Assembly: GCA_029782355.1 (NCBI GenBank)
Contig: JAKOUY010000037.1
Span: forward strand, 186,001 to 250,000
Length of the DNA: 64,000 bases
Source of the DNA: Actinomycetes bacterium
Lineage (GTDB): Bacteria; Actinomycetota; Acidimicrobiia; Acidimicrobiales; Ilumatobacteraceae
Direction of reading: 5' to 3'
The number at the start of each line of letters is the position of its first letter. Position 1 is the stretch's first letter. Below the pieces are notes generated by a model that had not been told where the DNA came from, searched no databases, and saw only the letters and a program-made list of their open reading frames with translations. A program made the position numbers and the translations under genes. This document shows positions 42,824-51,353 of the stretch, one piece after another.

Positions 42824-42829
42824 ATCGTA
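42824..42829 (-). promoter_or_regulatory. Predicted -10 hexamer of the rrf2-GNAT operon (leaderless)
   Basis: TACGAT on the minus strand, 6 bases before the GTG at 42817. It shares two base pairs with the opposite TAGGGT hexamer. Confidence 0.5.
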
Positions 42830-42833
42830 GGGT
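42828..42833 (+). promoter_or_regulatory. Predicted -10 hexamer of the phosphodiesterase gene
   Basis: TAGGGT, 8 bases before an in-frame TTG at 42842 and 17 bases before the ATG at 42851. It overlaps the divergent TACGAT hexamer. Confidence 0.42.
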
Positions 42834-42841
42834 GCGCCCCC

Positions 42842-43942
42842 TTGGATCCGATGCACGCCGCCGAGCCCCGGCCGCTCCTGGCCCGCTACACCGGCGACTG
42901 CGTTCGCGGCCTGGTGCCCGATCTCCTGGCACCCCACCGACCGGCGTGGTGCCCGCCGGGTCCGGTCGTGCTGCTGGTGCTCGACGGGCTGGGGTGGGAG
43001 CAGTTCGACGCCCGCCGCCGGCTGATGCCCACCCTGGCCGGCTTCGCCGGATCGCCCCTGGTGACCGTGGCTCCGTCGACGACGGCGACGGCGCTGACCT
43101 CGATCACCACCGGGCTGACGCCGGGCGAGCACGGCCTGGTCGGCTACCGGGTGCTGCTGGGTGGCGACGTGGTCAACACGCTGCGGTGGTCGAGCGGCCG
43201 CGGCGACGTGCGCACCCTGCACCCACCGGCCGCGGTCCAGCCCTTCGACCCGTTCCTCGGCCACGACGTGGTCGTGGTCACCCGCCGCGGCTTCGAGGGC
43301 AGCGGGTTCACCGAGGCCCACCTGCGCGGCGCCCGGGCCCGGCTGTGGTCGGAGCCGTCCAACCTCGCCGTCCACGTCGCTCGGGCCCTGGCCGAGGGGG
43401 AGGGCTTCGTCTACGCCTACTACGACGGCATCGACCACGTCGCCCACGAGTACGGCTTCGGCGAGTTCTACGACGCCGAGCTGCGCAGCGCCGACGCCGT
43501 GGTGGGCGCCGTGGCCGAGGCGCTGCCCACGGGGTGCTCGCTGGTGGTGACCGCCGATCACGGCCAGGTGGAGGTGGGCGAGCGGGTGCTGACGCTCGAT
43601 CGTTCCGTGGGCGGCCTGGTGCGGACCATGTCCGGCGAGGGCCGGTTCCGCTGGCTGCACGCCCGCCCGGGCGCCGCCGCCGACCTGCTGGCTGCGGCCA
43701 CCCACCGGTACGGCGACGTGGCCTGGGTGGTCAGCCGCGAGCAGGTGCTGGCCGACGGCTGGTTCGGGCCCGTGGTCAGCCCCCCGGTGGCCGCCCGCCT
43801 CGGCGATGTGGCCCTCGTGGCCCACCAGCCGGTCAGCTTCGAGGACCCGGCCGAGCGCACCGCGGTCCCGCTCGTGTGTCGACACGGGTCGCTCACGTCT
43901 GCTGAGATGCTGGTTCCGCGACTCGTGTACACCCGTCCCTAG
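42842..43942 (+). CDS. Alkaline-phosphatase-superfamily phosphodiesterase
   Basis: Metal-dependent nucleotide pyrophosphatase/phosphodiesterase-like protein of 366 residues from the TTG (363 from the ATG at 42851). Two-metal site motifs are visible: LLVLDGLGW (first Asp), the nucleophile Thr in PSTTATALTS, YYDGIDHVAHEYG (Asp and His), TADHGQ (Asp-His) and CRHGSL (His). No signal peptide is seen, so it is probably cytoplasmic. The substrate is unknown. bpa follows 8 bases downstream. Confidence 0.87.
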   Translation: MDPMHAAEPRPLLARYTGDCVRGLVPDLLAPHRPAWCPPGPVVLLVLDGLGWEQFDARRRLMPTLAGFAGSPLVTVAPSTTATALTSITTGLTPGEHGLVGYRVLLGGDVVNTLRWSSGRGDVRTLHPPAAVQPFDPFLGHDVVVVTRRGFEGSGFTEAHLRGARARLWSEPSNLAVHVARALAEGEGFVYAYYDGIDHVAHEYGFGEFYDAELRSADAVVGAVAEALPTGCSLVVTADHGQVEVGERVLTLDRSVGGLVRTMSGEGRFRWLHARPGAAADLLAAATHRYGDVAWVVSREQVLADGWFGPVVSPPVAARLGDVALVAHQPVSFEDPAERTAVPLVCRHGSLTSAEMLVPRLVYTRP

Positions 43943-43950
43943 GAGATCTC

Positions 43951-44520
43951 ATGCGCGATGCCCCCGACCCGACCGCCGACCGACCGGACGACGGCGGTGA
44001 GGTGCTGGTCCCCGGTGAGGTCCTGGTGCCCGAGGAGGTGACCGCTCCGGGTGAGGCGGCGGAGGCCGAGCCGCCCTCGCCCACCGAGACGATCACCGAG
44101 CCGGCCAAGGTGATGCGCATCGGCTCGATGGTCAAGCAGCTGCTGGAGGAGGTCCGTGGCGGCACCCTCGACGAAGCCAGCCGGGAGCGCTTGGCGGAGA
44201 TCTACGAACGCTCGATCGTCGAGCTCTCCGAGGCCCTCTCCCCGGACCTCCAGCAGGAGCTGAAGATGCTGGCCCTGCCGTTCCGTGACGACGCCGTGCC
44301 CAGCGAGGGCGAGCTGCGCATCGCCAAGGCCCAGCTGGTGGGCTGGCTGGAGGGGCTGTTCCACGGCATCCAGGCGACGCTGTTCGCCCAGCAGGCCATG
44401 GCCCGCCAGCAGCTCGAGCAGATGCGCGGCCAGCTCATGCAGGGCCAGGAGATGCCGCCCGGCCAGCCGCCGCGGCCTGGCGACGGCAGCGCCGCCGATC
44501 GCCCCGGGACCTACCTCTAG
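43951..44520 (+). CDS. bpa: Bacterial proteasome activator Bpa
   Basis: ATP-independent activator of the 20S proteasome, 189 residues. The core four-helix domain spans about 55-160 with MRIGSMVKQLLEEVR, ERSIVELSEAL and VGWLEGLFHGIQATLFAQQ, closely matching the DUF2587/Bpa family. The C-terminus is GTYL, corresponding to the GQYL-type tail that docks in the proteasome alpha-ring and opens its gate. The presence of Bpa predicts prcBA elsewhere in the genome. The ATG at 43951 has AGGAG at about 43941-43945. Confidence 0.92.
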   Translation: MRDAPDPTADRPDDGGEVLVPGEVLVPEEVTAPGEAAEAEPPSPTETITEPAKVMRIGSMVKQLLEEVRGGTLDEASRERLAEIYERSIVELSEALSPDLQQELKMLALPFRDDAVPSEGELRIAKAQLVGWLEGLFHGIQATLFAQQAMARQQLEQMRGQLMQGQEMPPGQPPRPGDGSAADRPGTYL

Positions 44521-44566
44521 CAGCGTCCCGGTCGACGGCTCGTTTTCCCGATCGCCTCGGTGCGGG

Positions 44567-44572
44567 TAGGGT
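44567..44572 (+). promoter_or_regulatory. Possible -10 hexamer of dnaE
   Basis: TAGGGT in the 119-base bpa-dnaE gap, about 67 bases before the GTG at 44640. A GGGAGGATCC ribosome site precedes that start. Confidence 0.38.
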
Positions 44573-44639
44573 CGAAGAACTACATCGCTGTGATCCGCCC
44601 GGGGCCGGGTGATCACTCGGCCGGGAGGATCCTTCGACC

Positions 44640-47600
44640 GTGGGCGACAGCTTCACCCACCTGCACGTGCACACCGAGTACTCGATGCTCGACGGTGCGG
44701 CGCGGCTGGAGGAGCTCGTCGCCAAGGCGGCCTCCGACGGCCAGCCGGCCCTCGGGATCACCGACCACGGCAACATGTACGGGGTCCTCGAGTTCTTCAA
44801 GGAGTGCAACAAGCAGGGCGTCAAGCCGATCCTGGGGACCGAGGCCTACCTGGCCTACGAGACCCGCCGGGAGCGCCCGGCCCGCCGTGGCCGGCTGGAC
44901 GACTCCGGCGGCGACACCGAGGGTGGCAAGAAGCTCTACTACCACCTGACCCTGCTGGCCGAGACCAACGAGGGCTACCGCAACCTGATCCAGCTGGCCA
45001 GCACGGCCTTCCTGGAGGGCTACTACTACAAGCCGCGGATGGACTGGGAGCTGCTCGAGCGCCACCACCACGGGCTCATCGCCACCACCGGGTGCCTCGG
45101 TGGGCACGTCCTCCAGGCGCTGATGCAGGGCGACCGCAAGGGGGCGCTGGAGAAGGCCGCCCGGCTGCAGGACATCTTCGGGCGCGACCATCTGTTCGTC
45201 GAGCTGCAGGACCACGGTCTGGAGGCCCAGCGGCACACCAACCCGCAGCTGCTGGAGATCGCCAAGACCATCGGGGCGCCGATCCTGGCCACCAACGACT
45301 CGCACTACGTCCAGCGCAACGACCACGAGGCCCACGACGCCCTGCTCTGCGTGCAGACCGGGGCGTTGCTGAGCGACAGCAACCGCTTCAAGTTCGAGGG
45401 CCAGGAGCACTACCTGAAGTCGGCGGCGGAGATGCGCCACCTGTTCCGCGACCTCCCCGAGGCCTGTGACAACTCGCTGTGGATCGCCGAGCGGGCGGAC
45501 GTGACCATCGAGTTCGGCAAGCCGCAGCTGCCCAACTTCCCGCTGCCCGAGGGGTTCACCGACGACGCCCACTACCTGGAGCACCTGACCTGGGAGGGGG
45601 CCGCCAAGCGGTGGGGGGAGCAGCTCCCGACTGCCGTCAAGGACCGCCTGCGCTTCGAGCTGAACACGATCACCTCGATGGGCTTCGCCTCCTACTTCCT
45701 CATCGTCTGGGACCTCATCCAGCACGCCCGCGACGTCGGCTGCCGGGTCGGTCCGGGGCGTGGCTCGGCGGCCGGGTGTGCCGTGGCCTACTGCCTGTGG
45801 ATCACCGACCTCGACCCGATCAAGTACGACCTGCTCTTCGAGCGGTTCCTCAACCCCAGCCGGATCTCGATGCCGGACATCGACATGGACTTCGACTCCC
45901 GCTACCGGGACGAGATGATCCGCTACGCGGCGGAGACCTACGGCCGCGACCACGTCGCCCAGATCATCACGTTCGGCACCATCAAGGCACGCAACGCGGT
46001 ACGGGACGCGGCCCGCGTGCTCGGCCTGCCGTACGCCGTGGGCGACAAGATCGCCAAGGCCATGCCGCCGCTGGTCATGGGCCGGGACACGCCGCTGCGC
46101 TACTGCCTGGAGGAGCACCCCACGTATCTCGACGGCTTCAAGGCCGCCGCCGAGCTGCGGGCGATGTACCAGGCCGACCCCGACGTGGCCCGGGTGGTCG
46201 ACGTGGCCCGTGGCCTGGAGGGCCTGAAGCGCAGCGACGGCATCCACGCCGCAGCGGTGGTGATCACCAAGGATCCGCTGACTACCTACCTGCCGATCCA
46301 ACGCAAGCCGGAGTCCGGCGCCAACCCGGAGGACGCCCCGGTCGTCACCCAGTTCGAGATGCACGGGGTCGAGGAGCTCGGCCTGCTGAAGATGGACTTC
46401 CTCGGGCTGCGCAACCTCGACGTCATCACCGACACGGTGGAGATGGTCCGGGCCACCAAGGACCCCGAGCTGGACATCGACACCGTCCCGCTCGACGACG
46501 CCGAGGTCTTCGCCCTGATGGCCAGGGGCGACACGATGGGGGTGTTCCAGCTGGAGTCACCGCCGATGCGGGCGCTGATGCGCTCGCTGGCGCCGACCAG
46601 CTTCGACGACGTGGCCGCGCTCGTCGCCCTGTACCGGCCGGGGCCGATGGCGGCGAACATGCACAACGACTACGCCGACTACAAGAACGAGCGCAAGCCA
46701 CGCAAGGAGATCCATCCCGAGCTCAGCGAGTTGCTGGCCGACACCTACTCGTTGATGATCTACCAGGAGTCGATGATGCGGGTGGCCCAGAAGTTCGCCG
46801 GCTACTCCCTGGCCGACGCCGACAACCTGCGCAAGGCGTGCGGAAAGAAGGACCGGGCGCTGATCGCCAAGGAGCGGGCCAAGTTCATCGCCGGCACGGC
46901 GTCCACCGGGTACGGGGAGCTGCTCGGCAACCAGCTGTTCGACATCATCGAGCCCTTCGCCGACTACGCCTTCAACAAGAGCCACGCCTTCGGCTACGGC
47001 CTGATCGCCTACCAGACCGCGTACCTGAAGGCCCACTACCCGGTGGAGTACTTCGCCTGCCTGTTGACCAGCGTCAAGAGCAACCTCGACAAGGCAGCCG
47101 TCTACCTGGCCGACGCCCGGGCCAGCGGCGTGAAGGTGCTGACGCCGGACATCAACCGTTCGGTGACCAACTTCGCCACCCTGGCCCCCGACGAGATCCC
47201 CGCCGATCTGGCGCTCCCGGCGGACAGTCCCGGGGTGATCACCTTCGGCCTCTCGGCGGTGCGCAACGTCGGCGAGGCGCTGGTCGAGCTGCTGCTGCGC
47301 GAGCGTGCCGAATACGGCCCGTACGACTCGTTCCACCACTTCGTCGAGCGGGCCCCGGAAGCGGTGCTGAACAAGCGCACCGTCGAGTCCTTGATCAAGG
47401 CCGGGGCGTTCGACAGCCTCGGCCACCCGCGCCGCGGTCTGCTGGTCGTCTTCGAGCAGATCATCGACGCCACCCTGGTCCGCCGTCGCGAGCGCGACCA
47501 GGGGGTGATGAGCCTGTTCGGCGACGTCGGCGACGCCGGCACGGCCTTCGACGAGCGGGTGGCGATCCCGCCGGTCGAGTTCGACAAGGGGGACCGGTTG

Positions 47601-48203
47601 CGCTTCGAGAAGGAGATGCTCGGCCTGTACATCTCCGATCACCCGCTGATGGGAGTGGAGACGGCCGTGCGCCGGCGGGTGGACTGCAGCATCCTCGGCG
47701 GCGTCGAGCGCGACGACGGGGCGATGTTCACCCTCGGCGGGGTGATCACCGGCCTGGCCCGCAAGGTGACCAAGCGTGGCGACCACATGGCCACCTTCGT
47801 CCTCGAGGACCTCGAAGCCTCGATCGAGGTGACCGTGTTCCCCCGCTCGCTCCTCGAGCACGGCCACAAGCTGCGCGACGACGCCATCGTCACGGTGCGC
47901 GGTCGTCTGGACAAGCGCGACGAGGCCCGGGTCGGGTTCATGGCCCAGGACATCACCGTGCTCGACGACCTGGTCACCGGCACCGCTCCACCGCTGCGGC
48001 TGAAGATCCCGGCCCACGCGCTGAACGAATGGAAGGTCCATCAACTGCGCCGAGTGCTGCGCGACCACCCAGGCGATTCACCGGTGTTCGTCAACCTCGG
48101 ACCGGGCAAGGTGCTCCGCCTGGCCGACGAGTTCTGCGTCGATCTGGACCGGGTGGTCGGCGAGTTGCGCATGGTCCTCGGGCACGACGCCGTCGATCTG
48201 TGA
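44640..48203 (+). CDS. dnaE: DNA polymerase III alpha subunit DnaE1
   Basis: Replicative polymerase of 1187 residues. The PHP domain starts HLHVHTEYSMLDG and keeps metal ligands (HxH, ITDHGNM, ATTGCLGG, TNDSHY), consistent with a proofreading PHP exonuclease as in mycobacterial DnaE1. The palm catalytic aspartates are in PDIDMDFD at about 412-419. Helix-hairpin-helix, beta-clamp-binding, and OB domains follow, the OB domain beginning near GGVITGLARKVTKRG. The GTG start is supported by GGGAGG. The length is normal. Confidence 0.97.
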   Translation: MGDSFTHLHVHTEYSMLDGAARLEELVAKAASDGQPALGITDHGNMYGVLEFFKECNKQGVKPILGTEAYLAYETRRERPARRGRLDDSGGDTEGGKKLYYHLTLLAETNEGYRNLIQLASTAFLEGYYYKPRMDWELLERHHHGLIATTGCLGGHVLQALMQGDRKGALEKAARLQDIFGRDHLFVELQDHGLEAQRHTNPQLLEIAKTIGAPILATNDSHYVQRNDHEAHDALLCVQTGALLSDSNRFKFEGQEHYLKSAAEMRHLFRDLPEACDNSLWIAERADVTIEFGKPQLPNFPLPEGFTDDAHYLEHLTWEGAAKRWGEQLPTAVKDRLRFELNTITSMGFASYFLIVWDLIQHARDVGCRVGPGRGSAAGCAVAYCLWITDLDPIKYDLLFERFLNPSRISMPDIDMDFDSRYRDEMIRYAAETYGRDHVAQIITFGTIKARNAVRDAARVLGLPYAVGDKIAKAMPPLVMGRDTPLRYCLEEHPTYLDGFKAAAELRAMYQADPDVARVVDVARGLEGLKRSDGIHAAAVVITKDPLTTYLPIQRKPESGANPEDAPVVTQFEMHGVEELGLLKMDFLGLRNLDVITDTVEMVRATKDPELDIDTVPLDDAEVFALMARGDTMGVFQLESPPMRALMRSLAPTSFDDVAALVALYRPGPMAANMHNDYADYKNERKPRKEIHPELSELLADTYSLMIYQESMMRVAQKFAGYSLADADNLRKACGKKDRALIAKERAKFIAGTASTGYGELLGNQLFDIIEPFADYAFNKSHAFGYGLIAYQTAYLKAHYPVEYFACLLTSVKSNLDKAAVYLADARASGVKVLTPDINRSVTNFATLAPDEIPADLALPADSPGVITFGLSAVRNVGEALVELLLRERAEYGPYDSFHHFVERAPEAVLNKRTVESLIKAGAFDSLGHPRRGLLVVFEQIIDATLVRRRERDQGVMSLFGDVGDAGTAFDERVAIPPVEFDKGDRLRFEKEMLGLYISDHPLMGVETAVRRRVDCSILGGVERDDGAMFTLGGVITGLARKVTKRGDHMATFVLEDLEASIEVTVFPRSLLEHGHKLRDDAIVTVRGRLDKRDEARVGFMAQDITVLDDLVTGTAPPLRLKIPAHALNEWKVHQLRRVLRDHPGDSPVFVNLGPGKVLRLADEFCVDLDRVVGELRMVLGHDAVDL

Positions 48204-48311
48204 GCCACGAGCGGCGCGCTGCGCCTATCCGATTCGGCCGATTTCCTGGCAGACTGAGGAGCCCAGTCACTGCGCACTGATCGCCCGACCCGACGGAGGA
48301 GTGTTCCGGAC
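48204..48311. other. Gap between dnaE and the next gene
   Basis: It contains a small hairpin, GACTG (48252-48256) with CAGTC (48264-48268), and a GGAGGAG ribosome binding site near 48295-48301. No promoter with good hexamers could be assigned. Confidence 0.5.
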
Positions 48312-48968
48312 ATGCCGATCCAGGTGGAGACCAGGGACTGCGCGGCGCTGACCGACACGGACCTGGACGAGATGGCCTCGATGGGCGGGGCGTTCGACAT
48401 CGGCGCCCTGTCGAAGGCCAAGGAGGATTGGGTGCTGTGCACCACGGCCCGCTCCGAGGGCAAGCTCCACGGGGTGATGTTCGCCACCCTGGAGCGCATC
48501 GGCGGCACGCCGTGCGTGCTCATCGGCCTGCTCAGCGTGAAGCGCTCGGCCAAGCGCGACCAGGCCCTCAAGGGGCTGATGGGCGAGGCCTACCACCGGG
48601 CGCTGATGGCCTTTCCCGACGAGGACGTCGTCGTCGGCTCGCGCTTCGTGCGCCCGGACGCGCTCGAGGCCGTCAAGCAGCTCGACGAGCAGATCCCCCG
48701 CCCCGGTCATCGCGCCGTCGGGGAGGAGCGAGCCTGGGGCCGGCGCCTGGCCAAGCGGTTCGCCGTCGACGGCCAGTACGACGAGCAGACCTTCGTCGTC
48801 AGGGCCAACGGCCAGGCCGGGTTCATCGACCACGAGTCGACCAAGGCCGATCGCATCGCTCCGGGCGTCGCCCAGCTGTTCGAGCAGGTCCGCCCGGACA
48901 AGGGCGGCTCACTGATCCTCCACGGCTGGGTGATGACCGAGGACCTGGTCAAGCTCGGCGCCCGCTGA
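48312..48968 (+). CDS. Hypothetical protein with possible acetyltransferase-like fold
   Basis: A 218-residue soluble protein. The central part (FATLERIGGTPCVLIG then LSVKRSAKRDQALKGLMGEA and YHRALMAFPDEDVVVGSRF) resembles the strand-loop-helix pattern of a GNAT fold, but the acetyl-CoA loop is not a clear match, so no activity is assigned. It has no signal peptide or membrane helix. The ATG has a good GGAGGAG upstream. It follows dnaE by 108 bases and precedes the nitroreductase by 14 bases. Confidence 0.78.
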   Translation: MPIQVETRDCAALTDTDLDEMASMGGAFDIGALSKAKEDWVLCTTARSEGKLHGVMFATLERIGGTPCVLIGLLSVKRSAKRDQALKGLMGEAYHRALMAFPDEDVVVGSRFVRPDALEAVKQLDEQIPRPGHRAVGEERAWGRRLAKRFAVDGQYDEQTFVVRANGQAGFIDHESTKADRIAPGVAQLFEQVRPDKGGSLILHGWVMTEDLVKLGAR

Positions 48969-48982
48969 ACCGGGCGGTCCGG

Positions 48983-49600
48983 GTGACGGCCGACCCGCTG
49001 GCCGGGCTGACCCGGATCATCGCCGCCCGGCGGATGACCCGCCGCTTCGACGGCTCGCCGCTGCCCGACGGGCTGCTCGACCGGCTGCTCGACACCGCCC
49101 GGCGGGCGCCGACGGCCGGCTTCAGCCAGGGCTGCCACTTCCTCGCGCTGCAGGGGCCGGCGCTGCAGCGCTGGTGGGAGCTGACCGTCGAGCCGGGGTG
49201 GGCCGACCGGATCGCCGCCGGCGTCGGCCGAGCCGGCGCGGTGGTCATCCCGGTGGCCGACCCGGTGGCCTACACCACCCGCTACGCCGCGCCCGACAAG
49301 CAGCACACCGGGCTGGCCGAGCGATCGGCCTGGCCGGTCCCGTTCTGGTTGACCGATACCGCGATGGCCACCCAGAACCTCCTGCTCCTGGCCGAGGCGG
49401 CCGGACTCGGCGCCCTGCTGTACGGCCTGTTCGGCACCGAGCGGGCCGTGCTCCAGGACACCTTCGGCGTGCCCGAGACGATGGAGCCGCTCGGGGTGGT
49501 GGCCCTCGGTGGGCGGTCCGGCGACGATCGGCCGAGCGGCTCGCCGACCCGTCGGCCGCGCCGGCCGACCGCCGAGGTCGTCCATCACGACCACTGGTGA
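48983..49600 (+). CDS. Nitroreductase family protein
   Basis: FMN-binding oxidoreductase of 205 residues. The N-terminal RRMTRRFDG (FMN phosphate contacts) and RRAPTAGFSQG are typical, as are the central helix DTAMATQNLLLLAEAAGLG and the late PLGVVALGG. A basic Arg/Pro segment and HHDHW finish the protein. The substrate (nitroaromatic, quinone, or flavin-linked dehalogenation-type reactions) is unknown. The GTG at 48983 is the best start and gives the fold with a minimal leader. Confidence 0.87.
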   Translation: MTADPLAGLTRIIAARRMTRRFDGSPLPDGLLDRLLDTARRAPTAGFSQGCHFLALQGPALQRWWELTVEPGWADRIAAGVGRAGAVVIPVADPVAYTTRYAAPDKQHTGLAERSAWPVPFWLTDTAMATQNLLLLAEAAGLGALLYGLFGTERAVLQDTFGVPETMEPLGVVALGGRSGDDRPSGSPTRRPRRPTAEVVHHDHW

Positions 49601-49652
49601 GCGCAGCTCGGGGTTCGGCCCGGCCGATTCGCCGGGCCCGCCGCCCCGTCCG

Positions 49653-49658
49653 TACGCT
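49653..49658 (+). promoter_or_regulatory. Predicted -10 hexamer of the DUF35-thiolase operon (leaderless)
   Basis: TACGCT followed by exactly 7 bases and the ATG at 49666. Confidence 0.55.
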
Positions 49659-49665
49659 CGACGGC

Positions 49666-50058
49666 ATGTCCGCCCAGATCCCCCTCGTCGACTACCTGGC
49701 GCTCGGCGACCGGCCGCACCTCGTCGCCCACGAGTGCACCGCCTGCGGCGCCCGGTTCTTCGACCGGCGCAATGCCTGCGCCTCGTGCTCGGCCACCGAG
49801 TTCCGTGACGCCGACGTGGCGACCGACGGCGAGCTGCGCGCCTACACGATCGTCAGCTTCGCCGCCCCGGGCATCCCCGTGCCGTTCGTCGCCGGCGTCG
49901 TCGACTGCGCCGGGACCAGCGTGCGCAGCAACATCATCAACGTCGACCCGACGCCCGAGGCGGTCCGGCTGGGCATGCCCGTCCGCCTGGCGACGTACTC
50001 CCTCGGCATCGACGACGACGGCGTCGAGGCCATCGGCTTCGGCTTCGAGCCGGCGTGA
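49666..50058 (+). CDS. DUF35 zinc-ribbon/OB-fold acyl-CoA-binding protein
   Basis: A 130-residue protein. The zinc ribbon has CTACG and CASC (four Cys at about 24-27 and 39-42), followed by an OB-fold. DUF35 proteins are obligate partners of SCP2-type thiolases and related acyl-CoA enzymes, guiding CoA substrates or stabilising the complex. The thiolase gene follows 40 bases downstream, matching that pairing. The ATG is supported by the TACGCT hexamer. Confidence 0.9.
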   Translation: MSAQIPLVDYLALGDRPHLVAHECTACGARFFDRRNACASCSATEFRDADVATDGELRAYTIVSFAAPGIPVPFVAGVVDCAGTSVRSNIINVDPTPEAVRLGMPVRLATYSLGIDDDGVEAIGFGFEPA

Positions 50059-50098
50059 CCGACCGACGAACACCCACCAGCACAGGAGCAGCACGACG

Positions 50099-51301
50099 AT
50101 GAGCGACGCAGTCTGGATCCTCGGGATCACGATGACCAAGTTCGGCAAGCACGCCGACAAGGACGTCATCGACCTGGCCGCGGAGGCCGCCCTCGGCGCC
50201 CTGGCCGACGGTGGGGTGTCGATGACCGACATCGGCGTGCTCGCCGCCGGCAACCTGATGGGCGGCGGCGCCCCGACCGGCCAGCTGATCCAGAAGCAGA
50301 TCGGCCAGACCGGGATCCCCGTGTTCAACGTATCCAACGCCTGTGCCACCGGCGCCACCGCACTGCGCACGACGATCATGGCGATCAAGGCCGGCGAGTG
50401 CGACATGGGCTTGGCCGTCGGGGTCGAGAAGCTGGCCGGCGCCGGGCTGCTGGCCGGTGGGTCGGCCAAGACGGACGGCAACCACTGGACCCCCAGGGGG
50501 CGGTACGGATCGGTGGCCGGGGTCGACGGTCGGATCGGCACGGACACGATGCCGGGCACCTTCGCCCAGATCGGGATGGAGTACGGCCACCGCTACGGTG
50601 GCGCCAGCTTCGAGCTGTTCGCCCGGATCAGCGAGAAGAACCATGCGCACAGCACGCTGAACCCGCTTGCCGCCTACACCAAGGCGATGAGCCTCGAGCA
50701 GATCATGGGCGACGTGATGATCGCCTACCCGAACACCCGGCCGATGTGCAGCGCCAACTGCGACGGCGCGGCGGCCGCCGTGGTGGTCAGCGACGCCAAG
50801 CTGAAGACCCTGTCCGCCGAGCAGCGCCGCCGGGCGGTCAAGGTGGCCGCCTCCGTGCTGACCTCGGACCCGTGGGAGGAGGCCTGCCAGATCCTGCCGA
50901 ACGTCAACACCCTGACCCGCAACGCCGCCCGCCAGGCCTACGAGCAGGCCGGCGTCGGCCCCGAGGATCTCGACCTCGTCGAGCTGCACGACTGCTTCGC
51001 CACCGCCGAGCTGGTCCACTACGACAACCTGATGCTGTGTCCCGAGGGCGGGGCGGTCGACTTCTTCAACTCCGGCGCCCCCTGGCGCGACGGGTCGACC
51101 CCGGTCAACGTGTCCGGTGGGCTGCAGTCCAAGGGCCACCCGATCGCCGCTACGGGCATCGCCAACATCTGGGAGATCTGCCACCACCTCCGCGGCGAGG
51201 CCGGACCCCGCCAGATCGAGGGCGCCCGGGTCGGTCTGGCCCACGTCATCGGCCTCGGCTCGGCCTGCGGCGTGCACATCCTGGAGCGCTCGGCGGCCTG
51301 A
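50099..51301 (+). CDS. SCP2-type thiolase (lipid-transfer-protein family)
   Basis: Thiolase-fold protein of 400 residues acting on acyl-CoA. The nucleophile Cys is in SNACATGATAL at about 83-93. The later catalytic region has LHDCFATAELVHYDN (the SCP-x/LTP type) and GGLQSKGHPIAATG (catalytic His). With the DUF35 partner it resembles steroid or acyl-CoA retro-aldol/thiolytic enzymes such as Ltp2; the direction and substrate are unknown. The ATG has AGGAG at about 50084-50088. Confidence 0.9.
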   Translation: MSDAVWILGITMTKFGKHADKDVIDLAAEAALGALADGGVSMTDIGVLAAGNLMGGGAPTGQLIQKQIGQTGIPVFNVSNACATGATALRTTIMAIKAGECDMGLAVGVEKLAGAGLLAGGSAKTDGNHWTPRGRYGSVAGVDGRIGTDTMPGTFAQIGMEYGHRYGGASFELFARISEKNHAHSTLNPLAAYTKAMSLEQIMGDVMIAYPNTRPMCSANCDGAAAAVVVSDAKLKTLSAEQRRRAVKVAASVLTSDPWEEACQILPNVNTLTRNAARQAYEQAGVGPEDLDLVELHDCFATAELVHYDNLMLCPEGGAVDFFNSGAPWRDGSTPVNVSGGLQSKGHPIAATGIANIWEICHHLRGEAGPRQIEGARVGLAHVIGLGSACGVHILERSAA

Positions 51302-51341
51302 CCCGCGGCCCGCGGCAGCGGGGTGCGCCAGTCGGTGCCGC

Positions 51342-51347
51342 TAGTCT
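51342..51347 (+). promoter_or_regulatory. Predicted -10 hexamer of the methylated-amine operon (leaderless)
   Basis: TAGTCT followed by 6 bases and the ATG at 51354. It starts a six-gene overlapping operon. Confidence 0.52.
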
Positions 51348-51353
51348 CCGGCG

